A stretch of 64,000 nucleotides of DNA from CBFIGX01 sp965662265. GTDB taxonomy: Bacteria > Bacteroidota > Bacteroidia > Flavobacteriales > UBA7430. A program made the translations under genes and the position numbers. The stretch spans positions 97,554-161,553 of the forward strand of contig CBFIGX010000006.1 in assembly GCA_965662265.1 (NCBI GenBank), written 5' to 3'. Of the stretch, positions 26,183 through 35,059 are shown piece by piece (the stretch's first letter is position 1; every line of letters starts with the position of its first letter). The notes beneath the pieces were generated by a model. The model was not told the origin of the DNA. It searched no databases and was given only the letters and a program-made list of their open reading frames with translations.

Positions 26183-26713
26183 TCATTCAAAAAAGCTAAA
26201 GTTTACATTTCCGTATCTTCTTTGTTCAACAAAATTATTAAGATGCGAAAAGTCTTTTTCTTTAGGATGTTCGATAATCAATACACCACCTTGTGTCAAG
26301 AGCTTTTTGTTAAATACTAATTCGATAATTTTGTTTAAACCATCAAGGTTGTAAGGCGGATCCACAAAGATAATATCATGGCATGATTGATGTTTTTCTA
26401 GGAAAACAAATACATCGGATTGAACAGTGTTTATGCATTCAAACTTTAATGTGGTAGCTGTATTTTGAATAAATCGAATACAGTTGAAATTTTTATCGAT
26501 ACTCAAAATTTGCTCCGTACCCCTCGATGCAAACTCGTATGAAATATTGCCAGTCCCACTGAATAAATCTAAGACTTTAATTTCGTCAAAATGGTACCGG
26601 TTGTTAAGTATATTGAACAAGCCTTCTTTAGCCATGTCTGTAGTAGGTCTGACCGGCAGGTTTCTAGGTGCCGTAATTCGCTTTCCTTTAGAACTACCAC
26701 TTATGATACGCAT
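26183..26713 (-). CDS. rsmD: 16S rRNA (guanine(966)-N(2))-methyltransferase RsmD
   Basis: The 176-residue Rossmann-fold methyltransferase has the N-terminal RsmD signature MRIISGSSKGKRITAP and RPTTDMAKEGLFNIL. The SAM site is DLFSGTGNISYEFASRG near residue 50, and the catalytic motif FVDPPYN lies near residue 117. It methylates G966 of 16S rRNA. Its start overlaps the end of the DUF3822 gene by 13 bases; the DUF3822-rsmD pair is a recurring Bacteroidota arrangement. Confidence 0.95.
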   Translation of the reverse strand: MRIISGSSKGKRITAPRNLPVRPTTDMAKEGLFNILNNRYHFDEIKVLDLFSGTGNISYEFASRGTEQILSIDKNFNCIRFIQNTATTLKFECINTVQSDVFVFLEKHQSCHDIIFVDPPYNLDGLNKIIELVFNKKLLTQGGVLIIEHPKEKDFSHLNNFVEQRRYGNVNFSFFE

Positions 26714-27477
26714 AGGTGTTGGTTAAGTAGTTTGTAAAAAAAATGTGGACTTATTTCATCCAACACAAAACTGTATTCGTAGCTGGGATTTCTTTCTAAG
26801 AAAGAAAGATTCCTAATATACTTGTATAGTAACTTGTATATTTCAGATTCTTTTTCAATTTCCCCTAGTATTTTGTACTCTACTACATTAGGATTTAAGC
26901 TTAGTTGCTCAGATGCAAAAAGTATAAAGTAAATCAAATCTGCTGCTGATTTGTAATCAAAACTATTGTAAAACTTGAGTTTAGCCCCTTCTGTTAATAT
27001 CATTTCGAAATAATTCTGTTGAATACTAAGATATACACAAGGCTTTTTTTCGTGTTTATACTGCCGCATTAAGCTTTCTATGAGCACTGTGCTGTCATGA
27101 ATCCAATTGCAATTTGGAAAATGCTTAGACAAGCATCGATTTAATTCCTCTGGCAGAATGTAAGTGTTGTAGGCTTTAATAGATTTTAGTTTATCGTGAC
27201 TTTCATTTTCAGTCTGAAGTATTGCTTGATTGAAGGCAAGGATGTCTCTTGCTTGAATTTCGTCGTATAAGGCTTCTGGTGTTAGGGTGTTTAATTGATT
27301 TCCTATACTTACTGAGCATGATTTAAATTGTTGTTGGAGAAGTTCTTCGTCTGCAACAATTTTATCAATCAATTCTGCAAGATCAACATAGTTGATGCAT
27401 TTATTAGTATCGTATGATTTTAAAGCTATATATTTCTTTTGTGGAATGTTAAGTACTGCAAAAGAAAATCCACTCAA
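26701..27477 (-). CDS. DUF3822 family protein (5' end uncertain)
   Basis: The protein is at least 258 residues and begins at a TTG at 27477 (LSGFSFAVLNIPQKKYIALKS). The family usually starts 10-25 residues earlier with a beta strand leading into LSGFSF. The frame stays open upstream as HISIQVN and beyond to a TGA near 27594, so the true N-terminus is probably encoded between 27477 and 27560. No ATG, GTG or TTG exists there; only ATA or ATT codons could start it. The rest, such as FKSCSVSIGNQLNTLTPEAL and LYIYLSIQQNYFEM-like strands, fits an actin-like ATPase fold described for DUF3822. It lies between an upstream hypothetical gene and rsmD. Confidence 0.8.
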   Translation of the reverse strand: MSGFSFAVLNIPQKKYIALKSYDTNKCINYVDLAELIDKIVADEELLQQQFKSCSVSIGNQLNTLTPEALYDEIQARDILAFNQAILQTENESHDKLKSIKAYNTYILPEELNRCLSKHFPNCNWIHDSTVLIESLMRQYKHEKKPCVYLSIQQNYFEMILTEGAKLKFYNSFDYKSAADLIYFILFASEQLSLNPNVVEYKILGEIEKESEIYKLLYKYIRNLSFLERNPSYEYSFVLDEISPHFFYKLLNQHLCVS

Positions 27478-27559
27478 GTTTACTTGAATGGATATATGAC
27501 ATAAAGCATAATTGTTTAGCTCTAGGTTTGGGTCTCTATGATTTAATGTCGCTTTTATA

Positions 27560-28150
27560 TTATTCCCAGTTACCGTTAATTTTGGCAGAAGTCATAGAGC
27601 CCACTATTAAATCTTTAGCTGCATTTTTCACTAAATCTTTGTCTAAGCCATTTAAGTAGTTTTCTTTTGCAGCTTTGGCTTCAAAGACCTGCACAGAAAG
27701 TGAGCCAGTTTTTATTTTACCTGCGCTTAATGCAATCTCACTTCCATCAGAGTGTGGGATAAATCTTAAGTTAGAAAGGGCGTAGTTGGCACCAAAAATG
27801 GAATCTTTAATGCTAGCAAATCCTAAGGTGTCGATATACGTTGTGTCTTTTAATTGGTACTCACGGTATAGCTTGTTGTAGAACTTAATTTCTTCATCTC
27901 TTCGCTGAACTATTGTAAATAACCCTGTGTCAATCATTGGGATTAATTCGTCAAAACTCGAAGCATAGTAGTTATTTACTTCTTTAAATGCGATTTGTGC
28001 TTTTCGGATATCTTTTAGTCTCTCAATAACATCAGCAGAGCGCTGGTTCTTTTCATTGTTGAAACGAATGGGGTTCATGATTGCAGTATATAAAGCATAG
28101 CTTAGTCCAAGTACGACAACCCATAGAGCAATTCGAATTCCTTTTTCCAT
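27560..28150 (-). CDS. Membrane-anchored protein of unknown function, pilin-like N-terminus
   Basis: The 196-residue protein has one N-terminal membrane helix (residues 5-24). A helix with Arg/Lys-Asp pattern (residues 35-60, VIERLKDIRKAQIAFKEVNN) follows, and then a soluble periplasmic or surface domain. The layout resembles type IV pilin or pseudopilin-like proteins but lacks the usual prepilin cleavage site. Related hypothetical proteins sit beside the DUF3822 gene in other Bacteroidota in my memory; no function is known to me. Its promoter is probably TAAATTTG on the minus strand at 28177-28184, and it heads the run with DUF3822, rsmD and coaD. Confidence 0.88.
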   Translation of the reverse strand: MEKGIRIALWVVVLGLSYALYTAIMNPIRFNNEKNQRSADVIERLKDIRKAQIAFKEVNNYYASSFDELIPMIDTGLFTIVQRRDEEIKFYNKLYREYQLKDTTYIDTLGFASIKDSIFGANYALSNLRFIPHSDGSEIALSAGKIKTGSLSVQVFEAKAAKENYLNGLDKDLVKNAAKDLIVGSMTSAKINGNWE

Positions 28151-28176
28151 CTTGATTTTACAGTTTAAAGTATTGC

Positions 28177-28184
28177 CAAATTTA
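28177..28184 (-). promoter_or_regulatory. -7 element of the hypothetical-DUF3822-rsmD operon
   Basis: Minus-strand TAAATTTG lies 26 bases before the start codon at 28150. The -33 element is weak. Divergent to the helicase gene. Confidence 0.45.
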
Positions 28185-28244
28185 CAATTTTTTTTGCTTT
28201 CGTATCACTTTTTTTCATTCGTCTGATTGTATATCTTTGTTGCC

Positions 28245-29684
28245 TTGACTTCAGGCTTAAAAATAAAAGAACTCCAAGGCGATTTATTACGGCATTTTCC
28301 GCATAATCCAACCACAGATCAAATTCAATTAATTAAAGATGTAGCTCCTTTTTTATTGAATAGAGATCCTCATCAATTATTTATTTTAAAGGGTTATGCT
28401 GGTACCGGAAAAACTACTCTAGTGCAAACGATTATCAAGTCTTTACCGAAGTACAACAGGAAGTATGTTCTGTTAGCGCCTACTGGAAGGGCAGCTAAAG
28501 TAATGACTGCCTACACCAAGAAAAAAGCTTTTACGATACATAAACATATTTATTGGCCAAAGAAAAAAGCTGGCTCGTATTCTTATGAGCTTAAGCCTAA
28601 CAAATCAAGTCAAACAATATATATTGTTGACGAAGCATCTATGTTGGGTAATGTTCCTGATAAAATCTTTGGTGAAAAAGGTCTTTTAGATAACCTGATA
28701 CGATTTTCAGATTCTGGTAATTCCTGCAAAATTTTATTGATTGGTGACACCGCTCAGTTACCTCCCGTTGGTTTAAATGTCAGTCCAGCGTTGGTAGAAG
28801 ACGATCTGAAGCTTAGATTTTTTAAAGAGGTTTTTAGTTACGAGTTAAAAGAAGTGGTTCGACAAAAGCTAGACTCTGGAATTTTAGCTAATGCAACGAG
28901 ACTTAGAAATTTATTGATTCAAGATCAAGAGAATTACAACTTTGTTTTTAATCTAGCCCTCGATGTTATTAGGCTAAGAGAAAAACATGAATTAGAAGAT
29001 TATTTAAACGAGGCATATGCAAACGATACATTAGATAAATCTGTTGTGCTGCTCAGATCAAATAAAAGAGCTAATATCTACAATCAACAGATAAGAACCA
29101 GAATTCGTTGGTATGAAGACGAGATTACACCTGGTGATCAAATGATGGTTGTACGAAATAACTACTTTTGGTTGGATAATAAATCTACAACAGACTTTAT
29201 TGCGAATGGAGATCAAATAGTACTTAGGCGGGTTTCTAACTTTGAAGATAGACATGGTTTTCGTTTTGCAAATGTAGAGGTAGAACTGCTTGATGGTTCT
29301 ACTGATGACCTAGTAGAATGTAAATTACTTTTAGATTGTATATATACTGACGGGCCTTCGCTTACTTTCGATCAAAGTAACAAGCTCTTTAAATCTGTAG
29401 AAAAAGAATATTCGTCGATTAGATCTAATTATAAGCGTTATCAGGCCATTAAGAAGGATCCTTATTTTAACGCTTTACAAGTAAAGTTTGCCTATGCAAT
29501 TACTTGTCATAAAGCCCAAGGTGGCCAATGGGATACAGTCTTTGTTGAACAAGGCTATTTGCCAGAGAATAGTATAGATAAAGAATATTTACGATGGCTG
29601 TATACGGCATTTACTCGTGCGAAAACTAAAGTTTATTTAATAGGTTTTAATCCCAATTTTTATAATGATGAAACAGATTGGTAA
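28245..29684 (+). CDS. RecD-like ATP-dependent DNA helicase (start uncertain)
   Basis: This is a superfamily 1B helicase of about 475-480 residues. Motifs: Q-like LRHFPHNPTTDQIQ near the start, Walker A GYAGTGKTTL, motif II VDEASMLGN, motif III GDTAQLPPVG, motif IV-V LLRSNKRANIYN, then motif V-VI KFAYAITCHKAQGGQWDTV and WLYTAFTRAK. Members of this Bacteroidota group are stand-alone RecD2-like helicases without RecBC. No ATG precedes the first motif. TTG 28245 is used here as the best conventional start; TTG 28227 is also possible, and the family alignment would favour a start near ATA 28263. A TATCTTTG promoter-like element at 28232-28239 argues against 28227. Confidence 0.88.
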   Translation: MTSGLKIKELQGDLLRHFPHNPTTDQIQLIKDVAPFLLNRDPHQLFILKGYAGTGKTTLVQTIIKSLPKYNRKYVLLAPTGRAAKVMTAYTKKKAFTIHKHIYWPKKKAGSYSYELKPNKSSQTIYIVDEASMLGNVPDKIFGEKGLLDNLIRFSDSGNSCKILLIGDTAQLPPVGLNVSPALVEDDLKLRFFKEVFSYELKEVVRQKLDSGILANATRLRNLLIQDQENYNFVFNLALDVIRLREKHELEDYLNEAYANDTLDKSVVLLRSNKRANIYNQQIRTRIRWYEDEITPGDQMMVVRNNYFWLDNKSTTDFIANGDQIVLRRVSNFEDRHGFRFANVEVELLDGSTDDLVECKLLLDCIYTDGPSLTFDQSNKLFKSVEKEYSSIRSNYKRYQAIKKDPYFNALQVKFAYAITCHKAQGGQWDTVFVEQGYLPENSIDKEYLRWLYTAFTRAKTKVYLIGFNPNFYNDETDW

Positions 29685-30228
29685 ATTGTTCTTGTGGCTA
29701 ACAGGTTGGAAAGTAGTAAATGATTCGCCAAAAAACCTTAAAAAAGCTGTTATGGTCTGTGCTCCTCATACTTCGAATTGGGACTTTCCTTTTGGCTTAG
29801 CTGCATTTTATCTTACTCCGCTTAAAGTAAAATACTTCATAAAAAAAAGTTGGTTTTTCTTTCCCATGAATTTGTTTTTCAAATATACAGGTGGTATTCC
29901 TATAGATCGCTCCAAGAGTAACGGTTTAGTAACAGCAATGACTGAAAAAATGAGATCAGAAGACGAGTTAATTGTTGCTATACCTCCTGAGGGAACTCGC
30001 TCTAGAGTTGCTAAATGGAAAACTGGATTTTATCACATCGCTAAGGGCGCAAAAGTACCCTTACTAATGGGGTATATAGATTTTAAAAATAAAGAAATTG
30101 GTTTTGGGCCAGTCTATTATTTAACTGATAATTTTAAGACTGACATGAACTATTTAGAACGGTTTTTTAGTGCAAAAACCCCTAAGATTCCTAGAAATTA
30201 TAATCCTAATATTTATCCAAAAGAGTAG
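29665..30228 (+). CDS. 1-acyl-sn-glycerol-3-phosphate acyltransferase-like protein
   Basis: The 187-residue acyltransferase of the PlsC family has an N-terminal hydrophobic stretch. The HX4D-type catalytic motif reads APHTSNWDFPFG (His at residue 32). The substrate-binding motif GIPIDR appears near residue 79 and IPPEGTRSR near residue 112. Members add a fatty acid to lysophosphatidic acid or to another lipid; the short length is typical of a Bacteroidota subgroup. The start overlaps the end of the helicase gene by 20 bases. Confidence 0.88.
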   Translation: MMKQIGKLFLWLTGWKVVNDSPKNLKKAVMVCAPHTSNWDFPFGLAAFYLTPLKVKYFIKKSWFFFPMNLFFKYTGGIPIDRSKSNGLVTAMTEKMRSEDELIVAIPPEGTRSRVAKWKTGFYHIAKGAKVPLLMGYIDFKNKEIGFGPVYYLTDNFKTDMNYLERFFSAKTPKIPRNYNPNIYPKE

Positions 30229-30272
30229 ATTTTATTGGAATCCTTATGTATGTTTTTATTGATATACATTGT

Positions 30273-30302
30273 CAAATAATATTATTTGTAATAAGTCTAA
30301 AT
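30273..30302. promoter_or_regulatory. Candidate operator upstream of the DUF4856-imelysin-TonB operon
   Basis: The palindrome CAAATAATATTATTTG (30273-30288, perfect 8+8) is followed directly by the first copy of a 13-base direct repeat AATAAGTCTAAAT (30290-30302). The second copy is at 30363-30375. They flank the predicted promoter and are good candidates for a metal-responsive regulator site; the regulator is not identified. Confidence 0.45.
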
Positions 30303-30318
30303 AAATTCATTTAAATCA

Positions 30319-30349
30319 TTGGTCATTTGACAATTTTCACATAATTTTG
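30319..30349 (+). promoter_or_regulatory. Promoter of the DUF4856-imelysin-TonB operon
   Basis: TTGG at 30319, then TAATTTTG at 30342-30349, fits the Bacteroidota consensus spacing. It lies 38 bases before the ATG at 30388. The second direct repeat (30363-30375) lies just after the expected transcription start. Confidence 0.6.
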
Positions 30350-30387
30350 CTACCTAGTTTAAAATAAGTCTAAATTAAAACTAAGGC

Positions 30388-31467
30388 ATGTATAGTAAAA
30401 ATAATTTTTTTAAAGTTGTGTGTATTGCATTAGCATTATTTATGGTGTCTTGTGATGATCATTCGTCTAATATTATTGATTATGAAGTGCCTTTATCCTA
30501 CAATTTTTCTAATGCTAATTACACCGGTCAAATTGAAAGATTGAATATGATGTCGGAGTTGGAAGCCTACATGAAAAGAGCTAATGAAGGTTATGTTGTA
30601 GATGCAGATGTGATGAAAAACATGTATGCAAACCAAAACCATTTTTGGATGTCTGAAGCATTTGGAGATGCTCAGCCTGAAAAGGATTTGAAATCAAAAA
30701 CTTTTGAATCTTCACAAGCTGATATTGAAGCATTGATGGAGGAGTTAGCAGAGTTATCATCAACAACAACCTTAACAACTACTCTAAATGGCGAAAGCTC
30801 ATACCTATTTAACGAAAATGGTTTTGAGCCTATTCAGTTGATTGTTAAAGGAATAATGGGGTCATGCTTTTATTTTCAAGGTACTTCAGTTTACTTGAGT
30901 AATGAAAAAATGGATGTTGAAAACAAAGTAAACTCGGTAGAAGAGGATGAATACACAGATATGCAACATCATTTTGACGAGTCTTTTGGTTATTTTGGAG
31001 TTCCTATTGATTTCTCAATTGCCAATAGTGATGACGGTGTTTATTGGGGAAAGTATGCTTCTAAAACTCTAAATGCAGGACTTAATACAATAGATAATAT
31101 AATGTTCGATGGTTTTATTCGAGGTCGTGTTTCGATTGATAATATCGACTACAATAATAGAGATGAAGCCATTGGTGTTATTCGCTCAGAATGGGAGATG
31201 ATTTGTGTTGCATCTGCATTACACTACTTGAATGGTGCGATTGACGATATCACTGATGATGCTTTGAGGAATCACAAACTCTCTGAGGCAATCTCGTTTG
31301 TTGCAGCTCTAGAGTATAATGTTGCTAAAATTATAAGCTCTTCAGAAATAGCTGATGTAATAACTGCCTTGGGAACTAATTTAAATGAAGTTAGCCCTGA
31401 GATGATTAATGATGCAAGAACCATTCTTGCTAATATTTACAATATAACTAACCCCAAAGATTACTAG
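30388..31467 (+). CDS. DUF4856 domain lipoprotein
   Basis: The 359-residue lipoprotein has lipobox MVSC (Cys22). Its body is helical with the DUF4856 features YNFSNANYTGQIERLNMMSE near residue 40, a conserved EAFGDAQPEKDLKSKTF region near residue 90, and a long helical core. DUF4856 proteins occur next to imelysin and TonB receptor genes in Bacteroidota and are thought to belong to iron or other metal acquisition, though direct evidence is limited. The stop abuts the GTG that opens the imelysin reading frame. Regulation by iron is suggested by context and the operator-like repeats upstream. Confidence 0.9.
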   Translation: MYSKNNFFKVVCIALALFMVSCDDHSSNIIDYEVPLSYNFSNANYTGQIERLNMMSELEAYMKRANEGYVVDADVMKNMYANQNHFWMSEAFGDAQPEKDLKSKTFESSQADIEALMEELAELSSTTTLTTTLNGESSYLFNENGFEPIQLIVKGIMGSCFYFQGTSVYLSNEKMDVENKVNSVEEDEYTDMQHHFDESFGYFGVPIDFSIANSDDGVYWGKYASKTLNAGLNTIDNIMFDGFIRGRVSIDNIDYNNRDEAIGVIRSEWEMICVASALHYLNGAIDDITDDALRNHKLSEAISFVAALEYNVAKIISSSEIADVITALGTNLNEVSPEMINDARTILANIYNITNPKDY

Positions 31468-31523
31468 TGAGAAAGGTCACTGAAAAGACTTTCTTGAATA
31501 CGGCAGCTTCCAATTTTTTGTAT

Positions 31524-32600
31524 ATGATCAGAGTTCTTAAATTTAAAATAGTGTTTATTGCTTCGCTATTATTATTTTCTTGTAAACCCGAAGAGAAAAA
31601 AAACCAGCTAGATTTCACAGATATGTTTGCTCATATGGCTGATAATATCATTGTCCCTCGTTACAATGACTTATATCTTAGCCTAGTGGATTTAGAGTCT
31701 AGTTTGGAAGAAGTCGATTTTGAAAATCAATTATCATTTCTCACTGTTCAAAATCAATTTAAAACAGCGTATATATCTTGGCAATCAGTTTCTGTTTTTG
31801 AGTTTGGTCCAGCAGCAGAATATTCTAGTTTATTGAGGTCTAATTGCAATTCCTTTCCCTGTAATACCCAAAAGGTTCAAGAAAATATAATGAGTGGAAG
31901 CTATGATTTGTCCTCAGTTTCAAACTATGAAGCCAAAGGTTTTCCAGCATTAGATTATCTACTTTTTTACAATGAATATATTTCACAAGCAGAGTTAGCT
32001 TACGCTAAGGAATGTGTTGTTGATATGAAGCAAAGAGTAGAAAGTGTAATTGACGGTTGGGATAATTACCGAAACATATTTGTTAACGAAAATGGTGTTG
32101 GAGGAACTAGCTCTCTAAGTTTATTTTTCAATCAATTTTTATATGATTATGAATTCTTAAAGCGCAATAAGTTTGGGCTTCCATCAGGATTTGCAACACA
32201 GTTTTTTATTCCGATTCCTCAGGATGCTACTATGGTTGAGGGTTTTTATTCAGGAATGAGTTTCAGTTTAATCGAAGCGAATTTAATTTCTCTTCGAGAT
32301 CTGTTTTTGGGAGTGGTAGATGGTGATGATGGAGTCAGTTTATATGATAAGCTTCAAGAAGGTGGGGCCACCTCAACTGTCGAAGATGGTGGTTTAGCAG
32401 AATTAATGGCACATCAGTTCGGGTTATGCCAAGCTCACATTATACAATTTGAAAATACATTGGAAGAGGAAATTCTGTCACAAAATCCTCAATTGTCAGA
32501 GGCTTATGGAGTTTTTCAGAAAATGGTACCAATGATTAAAAATGATATGCGAAGCTATTTGTCTGTGTCGGTAACTATATCTGATTCTGACGGGGACTAA
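31524..32600 (+). CDS. Imelysin-family lipoprotein
   Basis: The 358-residue lipoprotein starts at ATG 31524. The open frame could extend to a GTG at 31467, but then the lipoprotein signal would not lie at the N-terminus. Lipobox LLFSC is followed by KPEEKK. The helical imelysin fold is suggested by NIIVPRYNDLYLSLVDLE, KTAYISWQSVSVFEFGP, and GFPALDYLLFY. The classical GxHxxE motif is not seen in its usual place; GFPALD takes that position, as in many Bacteroidota imelysin-like proteins. Such proteins are thought to bind metal or haem outside the cell. It is in the operon with DUF4856 and a TonB receptor. Confidence 0.9.
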   Translation: MIRVLKFKIVFIASLLLFSCKPEEKKNQLDFTDMFAHMADNIIVPRYNDLYLSLVDLESSLEEVDFENQLSFLTVQNQFKTAYISWQSVSVFEFGPAAEYSSLLRSNCNSFPCNTQKVQENIMSGSYDLSSVSNYEAKGFPALDYLLFYNEYISQAELAYAKECVVDMKQRVESVIDGWDNYRNIFVNENGVGGTSSLSLFFNQFLYDYEFLKRNKFGLPSGFATQFFIPIPQDATMVEGFYSGMSFSLIEANLISLRDLFLGVVDGDDGVSLYDKLQEGGATSTVEDGGLAELMAHQFGLCQAHIIQFENTLEEEILSQNPQLSEAYGVFQKMVPMIKNDMRSYLSVSVTISDSDGD

Positions 32601-32611
32601 CTCGTTTTGCT

Positions 32612-35047
32612 ATGACCAAAAAAAGGGTTCAGTTAAAAATGTTTTTTGCATTAATAATGAGTCAGCATATGTTGGCTCAGTGTTCTATGCAAGGATTTGT
32701 TTTTGATCAAGAAAAGGTTAATCCGATACCCTATGCGCATGTTAAGCTGGGCGATACATTAGTGGTAACAACTGACAAAGATGGGTTTTACAAAATAGAT
32801 AATCTTAATACCGGAAACTATGAGGTTCGGGTATCTTATTTGGGTTATGAAACTTACACGAACAAACATCTTATCAAGCCTCATCTCAACATCTATAATA
32901 TTTCTTTACAATTATCTAGCGAATTAATGTCTGAAGTACAACTATCTGATAAAATACAGACTAATCAGAATTTAATTCGGCTTAATGCAATAGAAGGAAC
33001 TTCTATATACGCAGCAAAGAAAAATGAAGTAATTCTCATAGAGAATTCAATGGGTAATAAAGCTACCAATAATTCTAGGCAGCTTTATTCAAAAGTTCCA
33101 GGATTGAACATATGGGAGAGTGACGGTTTAGGAATGCAGCTCGAAATAGGAGCAAGGGGACTTAGCCCGCATAGGACTTCTAATTTTAATACTAGGCAAA
33201 ATGGTTGTGATATAAGTGCAGATGCATTAGGCTATCCCGAGTCCTATTATACGCCGCCTTCAGAAGTTATTGATAGAATTCAATTAGTTAGAGGTGCAGC
33301 ATCTTTGCAGTATGGGACTCAATTTGGTGGATTATTAAATTTCGTTCTGAAAGATGGAGCTAATAAGCCTTTAGAGCCCACAGCCCGTCAGTCAATTGGT
33401 TCTTTTGGTTTGTATACTAGTTCGCTTAGTATAGGTGGATCTAAGTCTAAATGGCGTTACTATACTTTTTACCAAAAAAAATCACGAAAGGGATGGCGAA
33501 ATTTTTCCTCAACTGAGGCGCAATGTTTTTATACGTCATTGAAATATCAGGCTAATGAAAAGTTTGCTGCTCGTATAGAGTTTACTCATATGGATTATTT
33601 GTCTCAACAACCTGGGGGCTTGAATGATGATTTGTTTGCCTCTAATCCAGACACTGCTCTAAGGTCTAGGAATTGGTTTAGAGTAAATTGGAATATTGCT
33701 GCAATGAATTTAGATTATAAATTTTCTACAAGAACCACTCTTAATTCTAGAACATTTGCCTTGTGGGCAAGTCGTGATGCGCTTGGAGTTGTCGATAATC
33801 AGTATGTAGTTGATTCTGTAATCATGATTGTTAAGCCAAATAGAGATCTTCAGTTGTCTCAATTTCAAAATTTTGGAAATGAAACTAGGTTAATGCACCG
33901 CTATTTGTTTTTTAATAGGGAGTCCGCTTTGTTGCTAGGAACTAGATTTTATAGTGGCAACACTATAAAAGATCAAGGTGTTGCAAGTTCTAAATCTGAT
34001 GCAGATTTTTCCTTTGAAAATAAATACCAGCATTTTGGTTCGCATTTTAAATTCCCAAGTTTTAATCAAGCTGTTTTCATTGAAAACTTATTCAGACTAA
34101 GTAACAGCGTTACTGTTACACCTGGTATGCGATACGATAGAATTAAAACACAATCTGAAGGATATTTTCATCATTTCATCAATGATAGTTTATATTACTA
34201 TAATTCAAATAATACACTTGATAGACATGTTTTATTGTTTGGGATAGGAACAAGTTATAAAAGCTCTATAGGTGTTGAGTATTATGCAAATTACTCGCAG
34301 AATTATAGAGCCATAAACTTTAATGATATGCAAGTGATCAATAGCAATATTGTTATAGACCCAAAATTATCCGATGAAATGGGATGTAATATTGATATAG
34401 GTGTAAGAGGGAAAGTGTTCAATAAATTTAACTTTGATATGAGTGTTTTCTATTTAAGCTATAGAGATCGAATAGGTTATTTGTCTAAATATTATAATGA
34501 AACTGATACTCCTTCAGACAACTTGTTGTATACATCTTACAGATTAAGTACCAATATTGGAGATTCTAGAACTATTGGATTAGAATCTTATTTTTCATTA
34601 GATATAATTGAAGGTCAAGACTCTAACCCCAAGTTAAATGTTTTTCTTAATGGGTCTTATCAACAAGGGTATTATGTAAACTCTGAAGAGGAAAGTATAG
34701 AAGGGAATAAGGTTGAGTTAAATCCAGACATAAATTTGAAGTTTGGAGTTCAGTATAGTGCATCAAGGCTTAGTATTGCCATGTTATATTCGTATACCAG
34801 CAGCCAATATACTGATGCCCAAAACACGATTACTCCATCTAATAATGCTCTCTTTGGTGCGATTCCGGCTTATTCTGTATTCGATTTATCTGCTAAGTAT
34901 GAAAAATCATTTTATACTATTGAGTGTGGTGTAAACAATTTATTCAATAAATTATATTACACGAGAAGAGCTTCTGGATATCCTGGTCCTGGAATAATTC
35001 CCTCTGATGTCAGAAATATGTATCTTAGTCTCCAATTAACACTTTAA
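32612..35047 (+). CDS. TonB-dependent outer membrane receptor (FecA-like)
   Basis: The 811-residue receptor has a signal peptide ending LAQ. A carboxypeptidase-regulatory-like beta domain follows (about residues 25-105, with NTGNYEVRVSYLGYETY). The plug domain (about 130-245) has GARGLSPHRTSNFNTRQNG and VRGAASLQYGTQFGG. The remaining 560 or so residues form a 22-strand barrel ending in MYLSLQLTL. The plug form resembles ferric citrate/siderophore receptors. With the DUF4856 and imelysin-like lipoproteins upstream it likely imports an iron complex or other metal chelate; the ligand is not readable from sequence. It is followed after 12 bases by a small outer-membrane-like protein. Confidence 0.92.
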   Translation: MTKKRVQLKMFFALIMSQHMLAQCSMQGFVFDQEKVNPIPYAHVKLGDTLVVTTDKDGFYKIDNLNTGNYEVRVSYLGYETYTNKHLIKPHLNIYNISLQLSSELMSEVQLSDKIQTNQNLIRLNAIEGTSIYAAKKNEVILIENSMGNKATNNSRQLYSKVPGLNIWESDGLGMQLEIGARGLSPHRTSNFNTRQNGCDISADALGYPESYYTPPSEVIDRIQLVRGAASLQYGTQFGGLLNFVLKDGANKPLEPTARQSIGSFGLYTSSLSIGGSKSKWRYYTFYQKKSRKGWRNFSSTEAQCFYTSLKYQANEKFAARIEFTHMDYLSQQPGGLNDDLFASNPDTALRSRNWFRVNWNIAAMNLDYKFSTRTTLNSRTFALWASRDALGVVDNQYVVDSVIMIVKPNRDLQLSQFQNFGNETRLMHRYLFFNRESALLLGTRFYSGNTIKDQGVASSKSDADFSFENKYQHFGSHFKFPSFNQAVFIENLFRLSNSVTVTPGMRYDRIKTQSEGYFHHFINDSLYYYNSNNTLDRHVLLFGIGTSYKSSIGVEYYANYSQNYRAINFNDMQVINSNIVIDPKLSDEMGCNIDIGVRGKVFNKFNFDMSVFYLSYRDRIGYLSKYYNETDTPSDNLLYTSYRLSTNIGDSRTIGLESYFSLDIIEGQDSNPKLNVFLNGSYQQGYYVNSEEESIEGNKVELNPDINLKFGVQYSASRLSIAMLYSYTSSQYTDAQNTITPSNNALFGAIPAYSVFDLSAKYEKSFYTIECGVNNLFNKLYYTRRASGYPGPGIIPSDVRNMYLSLQLTL

Positions 35048-35059
35048 TATTGTCACTCA

